Source of the DNA: Choanephora cucurbitarum
Taxonomy: Eukaryota; Mucoromycota; Mucoromycetes; Mucorales; Choanephoraceae
Length of the DNA: 64,000 bases
Direction: 5' to 3'
Assembly: GCA_025331435.1 (NCBI GenBank)
Contig: JAIWNI010000032.1
Coordinates: 222,284 to 286,283, forward strand
Shown here: positions 44,527-56,142 of the stretch, piece after piece
How positions within the stretch are numbered: the stretch's first letter is position 1
How the letters are laid out: the number at the start of each line of letters is the position of its first letter
Notes under the pieces: generated by a model
Seen by the model: only the letters and a program-made list of their open reading frames with translations
The model's database searches: none
What the model was told of the DNA's origin: nothing
Translations under genes and position numbers: made by a program

Positions 44527-46661
44527 TTACTTGCCATTACTCAGTTGTTGTTGGTGCTGAGCGGCTGCCATTGCCATTTGTATCGCAGTTTTTCCTGTAT
44601 TGGAAGTGTTATGGACAGCAGCAGTCATGTTGGCAGCAATCATACCACTAGCCATAGCTACAGATGCTTGCTGAGGTGTCATTTTGGTACGACCGCTATT
44701 TTGACGCTTTAATGGTACAGCAGTACCATTCATGAGGGCTGCTGATTGCTGTTTCGCTTGCTGTTGTTGAATTGTAAGGGTTTGTGGTGTGCGACTATCT
44801 GAATTATTGAAAGCAGCTGCAGCGTATCTGACTTGATTCATATTCATTATATTGTTTGGTGTCAAGAAAGGAACAGTGACAAGATTTCTAAGTTCAGTTT
44901 CTGTAAGGAGCTGAGCTCTATGCTTCAAAAACATGCTATCCATCTCATCAACTTCAATTTCATTGTCCTCACTGTCGCTCATGTCTGAATCAAATCGAGA
45001 AAGGTCATACAGAGGGGCCCCAGGCTTTGATTTACCACCACTTGATGGCTTCAAAGAGAAACCAACACGATCAATGAAAAGGCGACCATTTCTGCCCATT
45101 CTTTTTCGGAATTTTGGACCTGCAGGCTTTGTCTTACCAGGCGCTGAAAGCTGCTGATAAAACAATTGTGGCGTTGTTAAAGCAAAAGGTTGATAGCCAA
45201 ACTATTAAAGAAAAAATAATCAATTTATGTTTGTATCGTTTGCTGTCATTTCGTACCTCTGTGACATCTTCGTATAGAGCATCTGCTTCTCTTTTGCGAG
45301 AGAGTTCAGCTTCAATTGCAATTTGAGTAGGCGACTTGTCAAGCCGAATGGTACTTTTCAGCTTATGAAGTGGTATCTTGATGGTGGTACTACGAACACG
45401 AGGTATTTAAGGTTAGTCAAAAATAACCAGTGACATGATGTAGCACAATACCTAGAGCCTTCCGAAGAGGTCCTTTGTTTCTTCTTGGGAAGCAGTAAAT
45501 CCTCGTCCTCCTTGATTCCTAAGATACGCTGGTACTCATATAAAGTGCACCTCTTCTCAAATACAGCGTGTTCTACCACAAGACATTCCTTTCGAATCTT
45601 TTCGCGACGCAATACTCTTTCAAGTAAGTTGCGAGCCATTTCCATCTCTAAACGAAGTTTGCGAAGACGTTCCAAAGACTGTTGATCTGAACGCCTTGTC
45701 TTGCGTGCTGGCTTCGTTTCTCGTCTACGGAAGCAAACGTAAGGATCCATTTCGTTTTTGAATGCTTCCTCAAATTTAAGACAAGGTGTCACAGATTTGC
45801 CTTCTCGCTTTTGACGTCTTTTACTCCAATGGGCATATATAACAGGTAAATTTGGAATACTCTTAAGTTTGGAGTAACCAGGGACATGCTCCAAAAACAC
45901 TTTGTATTCAGGTATTTGAGGATCCTTTTCTGTTTTTTAGTACGACTGCGAAAAAAACAAGATCTATCTACATACCAAGGCAAGATGTGGCCATTGTTGA
46001 TCTGTAATAGACTCCAACTCCCACATGATGTTTTCGAACAAATCCTCAGAAAGGATTTCTCCAGGGTGTTGCTTGTTATAGTTTTTAAGAAAGTTGTCAT
46101 CTTCTTCGTCCATGAGATAAGGGCAGCCGATACAGTCTTCTACTGTGGATGAAAATCGTATGAGAGTAGAGGGGTCCTTGTGATTCTTTTTGTATAGAGT
46201 AGTATATTCTTCATTTGAGATAAGACGAGATGCATCAGGTATAGGAATATACTTTTCTACATTGGCTCCAGTAGTAACAGCAGCTTGAGCCGCAGAAATG
46301 GCAGCCTGCAAGTCATGCTATTAAAAGAAACCCCCCAGAAACTGCATTAGTATCGGACATTTGTTCTGCCTGAAGAAATCATGGGCGCCAAGTTACGCAG
46401 CACACTCTTCCTTTTTTTTACACACGTAGTATAATATTTGACCTCCCCCCATAAATATACATAACACGTATGTAATACTCTAGATAAATAGCCTACCTCT
46501 TCTTCTTCTTCTTTTTCAACACCTGTCTCTATTTGGGGTACTGCTCTTTGTATGTTAGCAGCGTCTGAGAGGTCAGGAAGCTGGTATTCTTTATATACAG
46601 GAAGCGGGTGTTTTGGTGAGAGCTTTTTGACTCGGAATCGAGACACCATCTGGTTGACCAT
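44527..46661 (-). CDS. EPL1: Enhancer of polycomb-like EPL1, NuA4 subunit
   Basis: Exons 46661-46497, 46317-45976, 45924-45452, 45389-45257 and 45201-44527 give 595 residues. The EPcA domain is complete: SRFRVKKLSPKHPLPVY at the start, IPIPDASRLISNEEY, YLMDEEDDNFLKNYN, PYVCFRRRETKPARKTRRSD and ERLRKLRLEMEMARNLLERV. The C-terminal part carries a conserved GRNGRLFIDR segment, then Gln/Ala-rich sequence. Epl1 joins Esa1, Yng2 and Eaf6 in the piccolo NuA4 module and tethers it to the rest of NuA4, whose scaffold EAF1 lies 8 kb away. Two Met codons (46661, 46649) fit the start; the second gives the family-like MVSRFR. Confidence 0.93.
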
Positions 46662-47030
46662 AGTGTTAAGACAGAAAAACAAGCTTTTGACTAACAAAAA
46701 CTAGAGAAGTAGCTTACTCACAGTTGTGTATTTGAAGCCAAAATAATTCTTGTTAAAATACAAGGACTTGGGTTCTTTTTTTTTTTCCTTCTATTTTTTT
46801 TCTATTATTTTCCAAAGGAGAGTTTTTTTTGGGCTATCAAGTTATAGTCGACGTCACGCGCGTATCGGGGCTGAATTAGGTTTATTCCTAAGGAGAAAAT
46901 CATACAGAATACATAATGAGAAATTCAAAACAAGATAAATGATAAGGAAGGAATAAAGTAAATGTCAAAAGTAGCAAGATTGTAGAGTCAAAGAATGATG
47001 GGGCAAGAAATAGAGTTAAGACATAGTCTA
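46662..47030. other. Intergenic, EPL1 promoter and RhoGEF 3' flank
   Basis: 369 nt. It contains T-rich runs near 46771-46830 and an ACGCGCGT element near 46855, a possible cell-cycle-box variant upstream of EPL1. No gene. Confidence 0.5.
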
Positions 47031-48760
47031 TCAGGCTGTACTTTCTTGACTATGCGCCGAACTGACTCCTGGTTTCTTATTAGATTCAGACACAGTTGTT
47101 TTTCTCAGCTTGGATTGCCTGGAATTTTCAAGCTGAGCAATTAGCTTTTCAATACATGTAACCCAATGTACTTGATCTCGTGGGCTGGCAGTACGAAAAA
47201 TGTGAATTGTAGGGCCACTCATAAACGTTGTATTCAAAGAGTCGACACCCTGAAAAGAGGATGTAATTTCTATCGACCAATCTTCTAGACCAGATTCTTC
47301 AGCAGTCAATGCTCTTACTTTGGCCTTATCCAAAACAATGTGTCCTTTGTACTGAAGGCTGCCATTGCCCTTCTTTCGAGCAAAAACAATAATGTCAGAG
47401 AACAAGAAATAAGATCTATCCTCCCCTGCTAGTCTGACTACTTTGTCAAAATGATTTTCTAGATAAAGCCTTCGCTCGGCTTTAACACTAAATGGCTGTC
47501 CTGACATAGAATTCAAAATGTCGTACACCTTATCCACATTTTTGGTATCCTCCATTCTATTTTTGTACGTTGTCACGTTGGTCAATCTTGTACGCTCTAG
47601 AGACAACATCGGTAAACCTTACCTGTATTTAAACTCTTCAACAATTGTCTTAATTCGTGTTTTGCATTGCATTAAACCAATGTAATCAGGATGTAGAGAA
47701 GAAGTGTTGTCAGATAGTGTTATCAATAACTCTGCAAGGCGTGAAATGCACGACCTAGGCGCTTTCAACAAAGAGAGTAGCAGTTTGTCTTGCAAATCGT
47801 TTTTCTTGCCAACAGCCTTACAATTAAATGACAGATTGTTGGTTAGACAAGAAAATTATGTCAATAACATTCCAGCTTTCTTTACCTCTACAAACTTCTT
47901 GAACGGCTGATAACGCATCATTCTTTCATAAGTAGTGATCGATACATCGTACTGTCCAAAGTAAACATGATAATGCTGCTGCAATCTAGGAAACTATGTT
48001 TAGGGTTAGCTTTTTTTTAGCGGACTATTGTTTTTTATTTTTGGCATTTACCCAGGTCTGGATAACATCTGATATGATTTGTGTCGGTCCCCAAATGCTC
48101 AAACTATTGAACATTACTTAAGTTACCATAATTCAAAGGTTGTGCAAAATACATGTAATAATTACCGCTCCTCTAAGCTCTTTACAACATCAGAGTGAAA
48201 CTGATACATATCTTCGAAATTACCAAAGAGCCAATACATTTCTTTCTCTGTACATAATGGCTTTTTTGCTCCTAAGAACTTTATTGTGTGTTGCTTGTTG
48301 TTTCTTAGTGGGTGTATAAATAAATTTGTGATTGTTTCTAGCTTGTCAAGGTATTTTCTCTCGGTTTCATACAATTGCCGAATTAGAGCATCTCTCTGCT
48401 GATGCATCATTTCTTGATCTATTAAAACAGACAGATCAAATAGCTTATCAATATTCTCACACTCTAATTTCCAGCGATATGACCAATTTTTTCTTGACTT
48501 TGCTTACCTATCAATGTACCATCAACATCGTCAAAATCAAGGCTATCAACTATGTCAAAATCTTCAAGCTCAGCGGGCACAAAAGTTTGTTCAAAGGATG
48601 CAGGTATTGATTCATTTTGTTGTGCATGAGAACTGTTGCTGGCAGAGCTTTGGAAACTGATAGGGTCCGACATGGTGGATAATGTCCTAGATGGTGTACG
48701 ATAAAGACCATCAATGCTTGTGCAATCGCTAGGTGGTTGCAAGGTTTTCGAGAATGGCAT
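47031..48760 (-). CDS. Dbl-family RhoGEF (DH-PH)
   Basis: Exons 48760-48508, 48418-48166, 48103-48052, 47993-47886, 47816-47643 and 47594-47031 give 467 residues. A Ser-rich, acidic N-terminus (about 85 residues) leads to a DH domain: RDALIRQLYETERKYLDKLE, LFGNFEDMYQFHSDVV, LQQHYHVYFGQYDVSITTYE, then a last helix bundle. A PH domain follows (YLENHFDKVVRLAGEDRSYF, LFSDIIVFARKK, DQVHWVTCIEKLI). DH-PH proteins load GTP onto Rho, Rac or Cdc42 to set polarity. The DH core is divergent: the usual LLLxPxQRxxxYPLLL helix reads LLLSLLKAPRSCISRLAELL. There is no CNH domain, so it is not Rom2-like. The DH-PH join uses a donor GTTGAA; the better-looking GTAAGG nearby is out of frame. Confidence 0.8.
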
Positions 48761-49082
48761 TTTAACTTTAAGAGATACTGCGAATAATTAGATAGAAAAA
48801 TTGAATGTATATCTACAGTATAAGAGAAGAAAAGATAAAAGAAGAGAAAGAGAAAGAGAAAGCACGTTATTGTTGATCATCGTCACAAACTTTTTTTTTA
48901 CATTGTACAAAAAAGTTTAACATGAAAATGGCACTTATGCCCGCTAAAATTGCTATTTATTGCTTTGTGCAATAAGAATCTATCTAATGTCCGCTGTAAT
49001 GTCCATTTTCCTCTAAGGGCTTGTTTCTTGTTTTTATGTGTGACAAAAGCGCCTTTTTTTTTTCTTAATTTTCACACTTTAA
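48761..49082. other. Intergenic, divergent promoter
   Basis: 322 nt shared by the RhoGEF (-) and DOA10 (+) genes, with an AG-rich tract near 48828-48862 and T-runs before each start. Nothing else seen. Confidence 0.5.
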
Positions 49083-52000
49083 ATGAAAGACAAGCAAGGT
49101 ATTTCCGAGAGTGATCAGCTTGACCATTCTTCTTTTGGTTTAGAATACTAAGCAGCAACAATAGCTATTTGTAGAGTATGTAGATCTGGACCAACAACTA
49201 GTCAACCTTTATTTCATCCTTGCAAATGTTCTGGAAGCATACGCTTTGTTCATCACGACTGGTACTTAAAATCGCTTTATGTTGTTTAAACAGTCAAACT
49301 GACTACGAGCATTGATATAGTCTGTCACGATGGCTATCTCATAGCAATAAAAAGTAAGCAGAAATTGCCTCTGGATATTACTATATAACTTGATCTGAAA
49401 CGAGTTCATTTATTCCAAAGCTATTGCGAATTATGCGATTATCGCTTCGTCTTCACACCTATATATCGACATGATATGCCTGATCGTATTCCGTTGCGCA
49501 TATTTCTATACCAATCAATATCCTATGTACTGAATTTTGCTTTATTGTGTACTCGATTTGCTATCGCTGTATTTATTTGGCTCTTTTTAATACCTGTCCT
49601 TACTACCTGGACATGGCGGTTTCATTTCTGGACTGGATCACATATATCTCCAGGCAGCAAAGAGGATAAGAAGAGCTTGATGGATTACGAATGGAGGTGA
49701 CATATTGCAATTAGTCAGTGCTAAGAAGAAATCTGCAATTGACTTATCTTTTTTTGTTGTAGCGAGATATTGTCCGATTGTCTTCAGGGACTTTCAATCA
49801 CAGGCACAGTTGTTGTTTTGTTTGTTGCAGCCTATCTTTTTCGAGATTGGGTCATCAGAAACACTGCGAGTATCCAAATGGAGCAACATGTACAACATCC
49901 AGAACGTGATAGAGGAAGACAGCTCGTAACACGCTTAGAAGCACTTCGCCAAGAACTTGAGCAACGAAGAAACGAGGATGAAATAGAAGACATCGCTCAA
50001 TATAACAATCCGTATGCTAACAACAATTCCCCATACGAAATGCAAAACAGGCGACTATTTAGTTTAATTGATGAAACCGATATGCCTGCCAACCCTCCAA
50101 GTGGGACACAGTCTCCCTTCGCTAGCTGGAGAGATTATCAGCAGGGTAATAGTAACAGTAGCTTAAACGATCATACGATAAATCATGCAAATCAAAGAGG
50201 TCTGTCTAGGTCAACTAGCATGCTGCGATTACAAGATCCGCTGGATTACTTTGATCAAGCATCCTTAGCTCAAACACGATCGACATCACCAGCCCCAGAA
50301 CCTAGTCCTCTGCAACCAAACGACCATCAGCAGGAGAACCCAAATGATGCTGACCAAGAGCCTTTTAGTTTTTCAGAGAACATGGACAGTTTTCTGGAAG
50401 CAATAGGTATGCGAGGTAGCATGCTGACGCTTATAAAAAATGCTATATTAATGACATTAATGATCAACTTATGTTTGTGGATTACTGTGTGGATTCCTTA
50501 TGTTATTGGACGTTCAATAATTTCAGTGAGCATCATATATTACTTTTTTTCAGTTTGCTTTTTCATTTTCTTCGTCGATTGGACTTGATGTTAACTTGTT
50601 TTCTTTTTCTTTCTTAAAAGATTCGTTATGTCAGTTGGATGGGTATATCAATGCATACAATACAATCCATGTTTGACTCAGCCATCAGTCCTATATTGAA
50701 CAAAGCGATTGGGCCACTCTATATTCAAGTTGAAGCAATTGCTACTTTCGTTCTGCCGAATTCTTTTGCGATAGCTTTTCGAAATGCTCTAGACAATACA
50801 ATTGCATGTATCTGTTTCATCTTTAAATCTATTCACATCATACTTGCAAGTGATGATTCTCTTTTAGGAGGAAGGTTGACACAATTGACATCTGACACTA
50901 CACTCTTGGTCAATCATGACAATTGGGAATGGGTTCGTTCAAATATCTATCCAATACTCGTAGCTATATTTAGACGATGGAGACAGTGTGCGATTGGTGA
51001 AAGCTACATAGACCGATCAGTATGTACGTTTACTGGTTACGTCTTTTTAATTTCTATAGGATCTTGGTACCTGTCAAAGACTCATCCAGCCAATGGATCT
51101 ACCAGTCAAGCATTTCGCCAGCAATGGGTTTTTTTGAAGGTGTTGTTCTTCATTTTCCTGGAACTTGTAGTTTTTCCAACTATATATGGAGTTCTATTAG
51201 ACATCTCTACATTACCTCTTTTTACAGATTGGTCTATCAAAACTCGTTTTCATTTCGTATTACTCAACCCTTACTCAGGCATATTTCTTCATTGGTTTAT
51301 TGGTACAGGGCTTGTGCTCCAATCCTCTGTTCTTGTCGAGCTCATAAGAGAGGTGGTAAGGCCTGGTGTGTTGTATTTTTTGCCTGATCCCAAGGACCAT
51401 CGATACCGACCAATTCAAGACATTGTAGAGCAACCAGTCTTGCTTTTGATCAAAAGAATGTGTCATGTAGCTGCTGTATATTTCATGTTGATTCTAGTTG
51501 GTATGGGTATAGTCACGATCATTGTCAGTAAATATGGTGGTATCTATCCAATTGTTTGGAAATTTGGGTTAGTAGATTTATATATGGAACTGATCGATAT
51601 TACGCAATATAACTAATTTAGATCTTTTCTTAGTAATCCTATTATGTCAATTCCCATTGATCTGCTTATCATTCAGTTTCTGTTACCACCCATCATAACA
51701 TATCTTGTACCTCGAGAATTCTCAAGAAAATCAGCCACAACTTGGTGGCACATTGTATCCAGATACCTTCGTCTATCGTCATACATGTTTGGCGGTAGGT
51801 ACCCAAGGGAAGAAGGTACATTTACTTTCGAATCATGGTACGGCTGGCTGTGTTACCACCTTCATCTCTTGCCTTTCGGAAATGTTGCTTTTCAAAAGGA
51901 TAAAGGTCAATTAGTACGCGTTCCATCTCACGATCATGTTCCTCTCTTTCTACATCGCCAAAAGATGATAATTCCAGTTGATGAAGTGACGCTTGAGCCA

Positions 52001-53189
52001 TTGGATCCGACAAAACGTACATCAACACATCCAGCCGTGACTAGATTTGGAAGCGTGGACACAGATACAACTGTTGTCTATATTCCGCCTCACTTTAAGC
52101 TTCGTGTCTCCATCTTTATTTTCCTTATTTGGGTGACAGGCTCTATCTTGGTATGCTCGATCACAGTTGTGCCATGTAAGTGATATCTTTTCTGACGAGA
52201 AAACAGACACTCATCTGTTCATTTGCATTTAGTGCTATTGGGGCGCCATCTGTTTGCTAAACTTCAACCGGAGCAAACCAGTGCTGTTCATGACCTCTAC
52301 TCTTTCGCGCTGGGGGCTTTTGTAATGATTTCATTGCATTTCACGCTCAATGCTATTGTACATAAATATCAATTAATAAGACGCTATCATAGAATTGTTG
52401 ATTGGCACTCATTAAGGACAAAAGTCGAGAAGGTCAGAAGACGATGATGATGATGATAGGTGAAAAAGCTTATTCAATTTCTTCATAGATCTTAGTGTTC
52501 GTGTATATGGTCTTTATGTTTGGACTTGCTGTACCTCTTCTGTTGGGTATAACACTTGATCTGTATTTGCTTTTGCCTATGAAATCTTTTAGCAAGGAAA
52601 ACTATGTCATTGAACTCTACTTGATAGTGGTAAGTTATCTTAGCTTTAAACTCCTATATAGTTTTAGCATCTTTTTTCTTTCTAATGATACTTATTATGT
52701 TTTCTAAAAAAAAAAGGATTGGGCTTTAGGTCTTGCAGGAATGAACGTGTTCCATGGAATAATTTGCATTTCATCACTTCACATTAGTCCGACCCTACGT
52801 GAACAGTTTATGCAGTTGAATTTAAGCAATTTTGTCAATTTGGATGTGAAGTTTGTAAGCAAGAACATTCTAGCACCCTTAGTTACGTGCATTCTTTCTA
52901 TCCTGGTTTTGCCGAGTATTACTAGTGCGGCAGTACTATACGTGTTTGGTAAGTTTACAAATGCATAGACTTTTTAATTATATTAATCAGCAAATGCCTT
53001 AAAACTTTAGCCATTCATGATCCTACACTCAAATTATTAATATTCCGCTATACTTACCCTTTTCATCTCGGTGGAGCCTTATGCTTATACGTTGCTTATG
53101 AATTCATTCGCTTGTTTAGATACAGTCTACATTGCATGCGCAACAATGTGTACCTTGTTGGCAAGAGACTTCATAACATAGAGGAATAA
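49083..53189 (+). CDS. DOA10: RINGv E3 ubiquitin ligase DOA10 (MARCH6-like)
   Basis: Eleven exons (49083-49098, 49153-49261, 49321-49353, 49421-49696, 49763-50525, 50621-51567, 51622-52175, 52233-52432, 52489-52629, 52717-52948, 53011-53189) give 1149 residues. The RINGv (C4HC3) domain is spread over four exons: [21 protein letters not shown], then [17 protein letters not shown]. About a dozen membrane segments follow, separated by a long Ser/Gln-rich loop (about residues 200-330). The conserved TD region and C-terminal element are present ([12 protein letters not shown] at the end). Doa10 is the ER and inner-nuclear-membrane ligase of ERAD that works with Ubc6/Ubc7. One donor (exon 6) is GTTAGT. 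Length is slightly under yeast Doa10 and the topology is consistent. Confidence 0.93.
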
Positions 53190-53331
53190 TCCTCTATCAT
53201 TTTCGGACATTGTAAATGTTTGTTTCACTCAGTTTTTTTCCCCAATAAAATCAAAGTAACAAAACATAAATACACATCACATAATAGCTATTTCTTTTCA
53301 CGCTTCTTCTATTTTGTTTTAATTCTTGAAT

Positions 53332-53819
53332 ATGCCTATCCTCGAAATTGTTTCTGCTACTGCTCCTAAAGAAATCAACGCCTTTACCAAGCGTTTGAGT
53401 GCTGTCTTTGCTGAATACATCGGCAAGCCCGAAAGTGTAATGTTATTTTGATTATGTAACTCTTTAAACACGATATTCATTGCAGATATATAGTATTGTT
53501 TGGTTACTTTCACTAAGACTGACAGCCTTACCTTTGCTGGATCTGATGAACCTGGCTTTTATGCTAAGGTCACCTCCATCGGTCATATTGGTAAGTTTGA
53601 AACATGTCCGAAATATACGCGTATTATTCATTCTCCATCTTTCTCTTTTAATAAGACAATGAGCGCAACTCAAAGTTGACTAAGGCTATCACCGAAGAAC
53701 TTCAAAAGGAATTAGGAATTGCTGATGGTCGCGGCTATTTCCACTTTATGGATGCTCCTGCTGAAAATATTGGTTTTAGAAAAGATACTTTTGCTAACAT
53801 TGCTAGCAAAAACTTCTAA
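53332..53819 (+). CDS. MIF/D-dopachrome tautomerase family protein
   Basis: Exons 53332-53436, 53494-53590 and 53656-53819 give 121 residues, close to the family's 115. The start is Met-Pro, so removal of Met exposes the catalytic N-terminal Pro. Family blocks: FAEYIGKPESY, LVTFTKTDSLTFAGSDEPG, AKVTSIGHID, ITEELQKELGI and GRGYFHFMDA. MIF proteins are trimeric keto-enol tautomerases; in animals the same fold is a cytokine. The second exon must start at the TAG acceptor ending at 53493; an acceptor 8 nt earlier (ending 53485) shifts the frame and hits a stop. Its function in fungi is not known. Confidence 0.9.
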
Positions 53820-55362
53820 AATAGTGTAATAAATACCAAAATCAGTAACAATTCGTGTTTTTTTAATGCAATGCTAATCATGCATTTGAATTCGACTTGC
53901 TTATTGTCCAGTTTACGATGATCTCATAAGAAGCTGAATAATCATTCGAACAGATAGAAGAACTTTTTGTTCTTTTACAGAAATTTACTTTTTTAGAATT
54001 CGAAACCAAACAGCATTGTGGGATTAAGGCTTAGTGATAACTTAGAACTTAATACAACTCAAACTTAAGAATATGCAAGAATAAAAATCAAAGAATGATG
54101 AGTCTCTGTTTTTATCCTTTTATTAAAGTGTGAGGAAGAGCTCATTAAAGAAAGCAAAAAAAGAAAAAATTATATTGGAACAAGTCGGAGAGTGAATCCT
54201 TTGAAAGGTAGTCTCATACGAAAAGTAGAGTATGTGATAAGTCAAATACGACAAGCATATATAGTTAGCTGCAATTGTTAATATTTTCGTTGTCTGGAAA
54301 GCTAATTCAGGATGGAGAATGCATCCTTTCTCATGTGAAAGGGAAAATTATATAAGCGTACAGCTCAAAGATACTCCACCTTTATTGGAGTGTGTATATT
54401 TCTGTCAGTCAGTACGCTAGCTTTCCTAACATAAGTGCAAGAAAAAGAGAAACCATTCTTCTCCACTTTGAGAGCGACTTACACAAGAACACAAGGCAAT
54501 ATACTAAGCACTGGTGATTCTCTGCTGAAAAGTTTTCTTTATCTCTTCAACTGAACACTTCATTAACGCTACATGTAGCTCTTAAGCCGATTCCTTATCT
54601 TGATTTTAAGCAACTTACTCTATTGTTCTTGCAATCGAGTATATTCTCTTGTATTGAAAAAATTCTGCTTAACTTTATTTTTTTTTTTTGGTAAAAGAGA
54701 AGTTCGGCTTTATATTTTCTGATAGAAAATCAAAGAAGGCGCAGAAAAGTTTGAACAAGCGACAACGTAGTGACCCATAATTGGAAGGTATCCAATCATA
54801 CCGTTATTAACGTTGAAATAGTATCCCCTAAACACTAGGTATAGGAGTTTCATCTCCCCATTCCTATTATTCTGTTGTGATCGGTCCTTAGATTCCCTTT
54901 TTCTTATGAGTGGCAACCTTCCCTATATTCTACCTGAATATCACCAAGAAAGTGCAATTACACGAATGCTTCAATCAGGCCACTATCTTCAAAGAGAGAA
55001 ATAATAAAGCTCTTATTTAAAAATCAGAAGCGACCATAAATTGGTTTAGCGATATGTTACAATTTTCTCGAGTTGTACATTCTGCAAAGAGGGGGACATT
55101 TAGATGAATATAGAAACTATTAACCATATAAAGACAAAACTTATAATAAGTCATTAAAGTTTTTTTTCTTGCACTACCATACAATAATCAAAGATCAATA
55201 AACAAAAAAAAAAGTTTAAAAGAAAGTTGGACTGAGCTTTTTTTCTTTTTTATATATTTCTTTATCCTTTTTTCTTTTCTTTACTTGAAAGGCCAGGTGC
55301 CCCCCACAACCTCTCTTTAAACCTACCCATTACATTTCATTTCATAATTAAAAATATTTAAA
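53820..55362. other. Intergenic with promoter of the double-psi barrel gene
   Basis: 1.5 kb, AT-rich. The right end carries a TATA-like TATATATTT (55251-55259) about 105 nt before the next start, with T-rich runs around it. No coding frame with recognisable features. Confidence 0.5.
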
Positions 55363-56142
55363 ATGCGTTTGACTCATTCCTCTCTTTTCGCTTTGACAAC
55401 TGTCATCACATCCTCCTTACTGTATCAAGTACAATCAGCTCCATTGAATGAAGTTGATACTGTGTCAGATAAAGATCATACTGTTGTTGCATTTGACGTT
55501 CAATCTCAAAATCAACACACTGGCCTGAATGAATGGACACAACATTTAGATAAACGATGCAACCACAGCCATGCAGCTGCCAGAAGAAGATCACATAAAA
55601 AGAAGACAACAAGAAGAAAGTCTCACAAGAAGAAGAAGAAGGTCACCAAGAAGAAGACTACCCACAGAAAGAAGACCACTCACAAGAAGAAGACTACCAA
55701 GAGAAAGACCACCAAGAGAAAGACCACCAAGAGAAAGACTACTAAGAAGACTGTCAAGAAGGCTTCCAACTCTTCAGGTGAAAAGTTCAGTGGTGACGGT
55801 ACTTACTACACTCCCGGTCTTGGTTCTTGTGGTATCTCAAACACCGAATCTGAAATGGTGGCTGCTATGGTAAGTTGAGAAAACAATGAACACAACATTC
55901 AAATCTAATTAACCCTGCCTAATTAGAATGCTCCTCAAATGAACAATGGTGCCAACCCTAACCTTAATCCACTTTGTGGCAAATATATTACAGTCAAGGG
56001 CCCCAAGGGCTCTGTCCGTGTCAAGATTGTAGATACTTGCCCACCTTGTGCTAAAGGTGACATTGACTTGAGTGTTGGTGCATTCGGCAAAGTTGGTAGC
56101 TACATTGATGGCCGTATTCCCATCACCTGGGAATGGTCTTAA
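55363..56142 (+). CDS. Secreted double-psi beta-barrel protein with Lys/Arg/Thr repeats
   Basis: Exons 55363-55869 and 55927-56142 give 240 residues. A signal peptide (about residues 1-25, cleavage near VQSA) is followed by a short acidic pro-region ending in LDKR, a Kex2-type site. Next is about 75 residues of almost pure Lys, Arg and Thr, made of short tandem units such as KRKTT, HKKKTT and HRKKTT. The C-terminal 100 residues form an expansin/RlpA-like double-psi beta-barrel: GDGTYYTPGLGSCGISN, NPLCGKYITVKG, VRVKIVDTCPPCAKGDIDLS and GRIPITWEW. Such barrels occur in expansins, barwin and fungal wall-loosening proteins. The basic repeat may bind anionic wall polymers such as polyglucuronates or polyphosphate; that is inference. 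Promoter and intron positions look normal. Confidence 0.85.
55580..55775 (+). repeat. Coding tandem repeat, 15-bp units (KRKTT)
   Basis: Imperfect 15-bp units (aagagaaagaccacc and variants) encode KRKTT-like pentapeptides in the double-psi barrel gene; the last three copies (about 55699-55743) are almost identical, suggesting recent slippage. Confidence 0.85.

Noticed and set aside
55571..55873. Arg-rich 100-codon frame overlapping the double-psi barrel gene
   Set aside because: A +1-frame shadow of the Lys/Thr repeat; the other frame has the signal peptide, intron and known domain.
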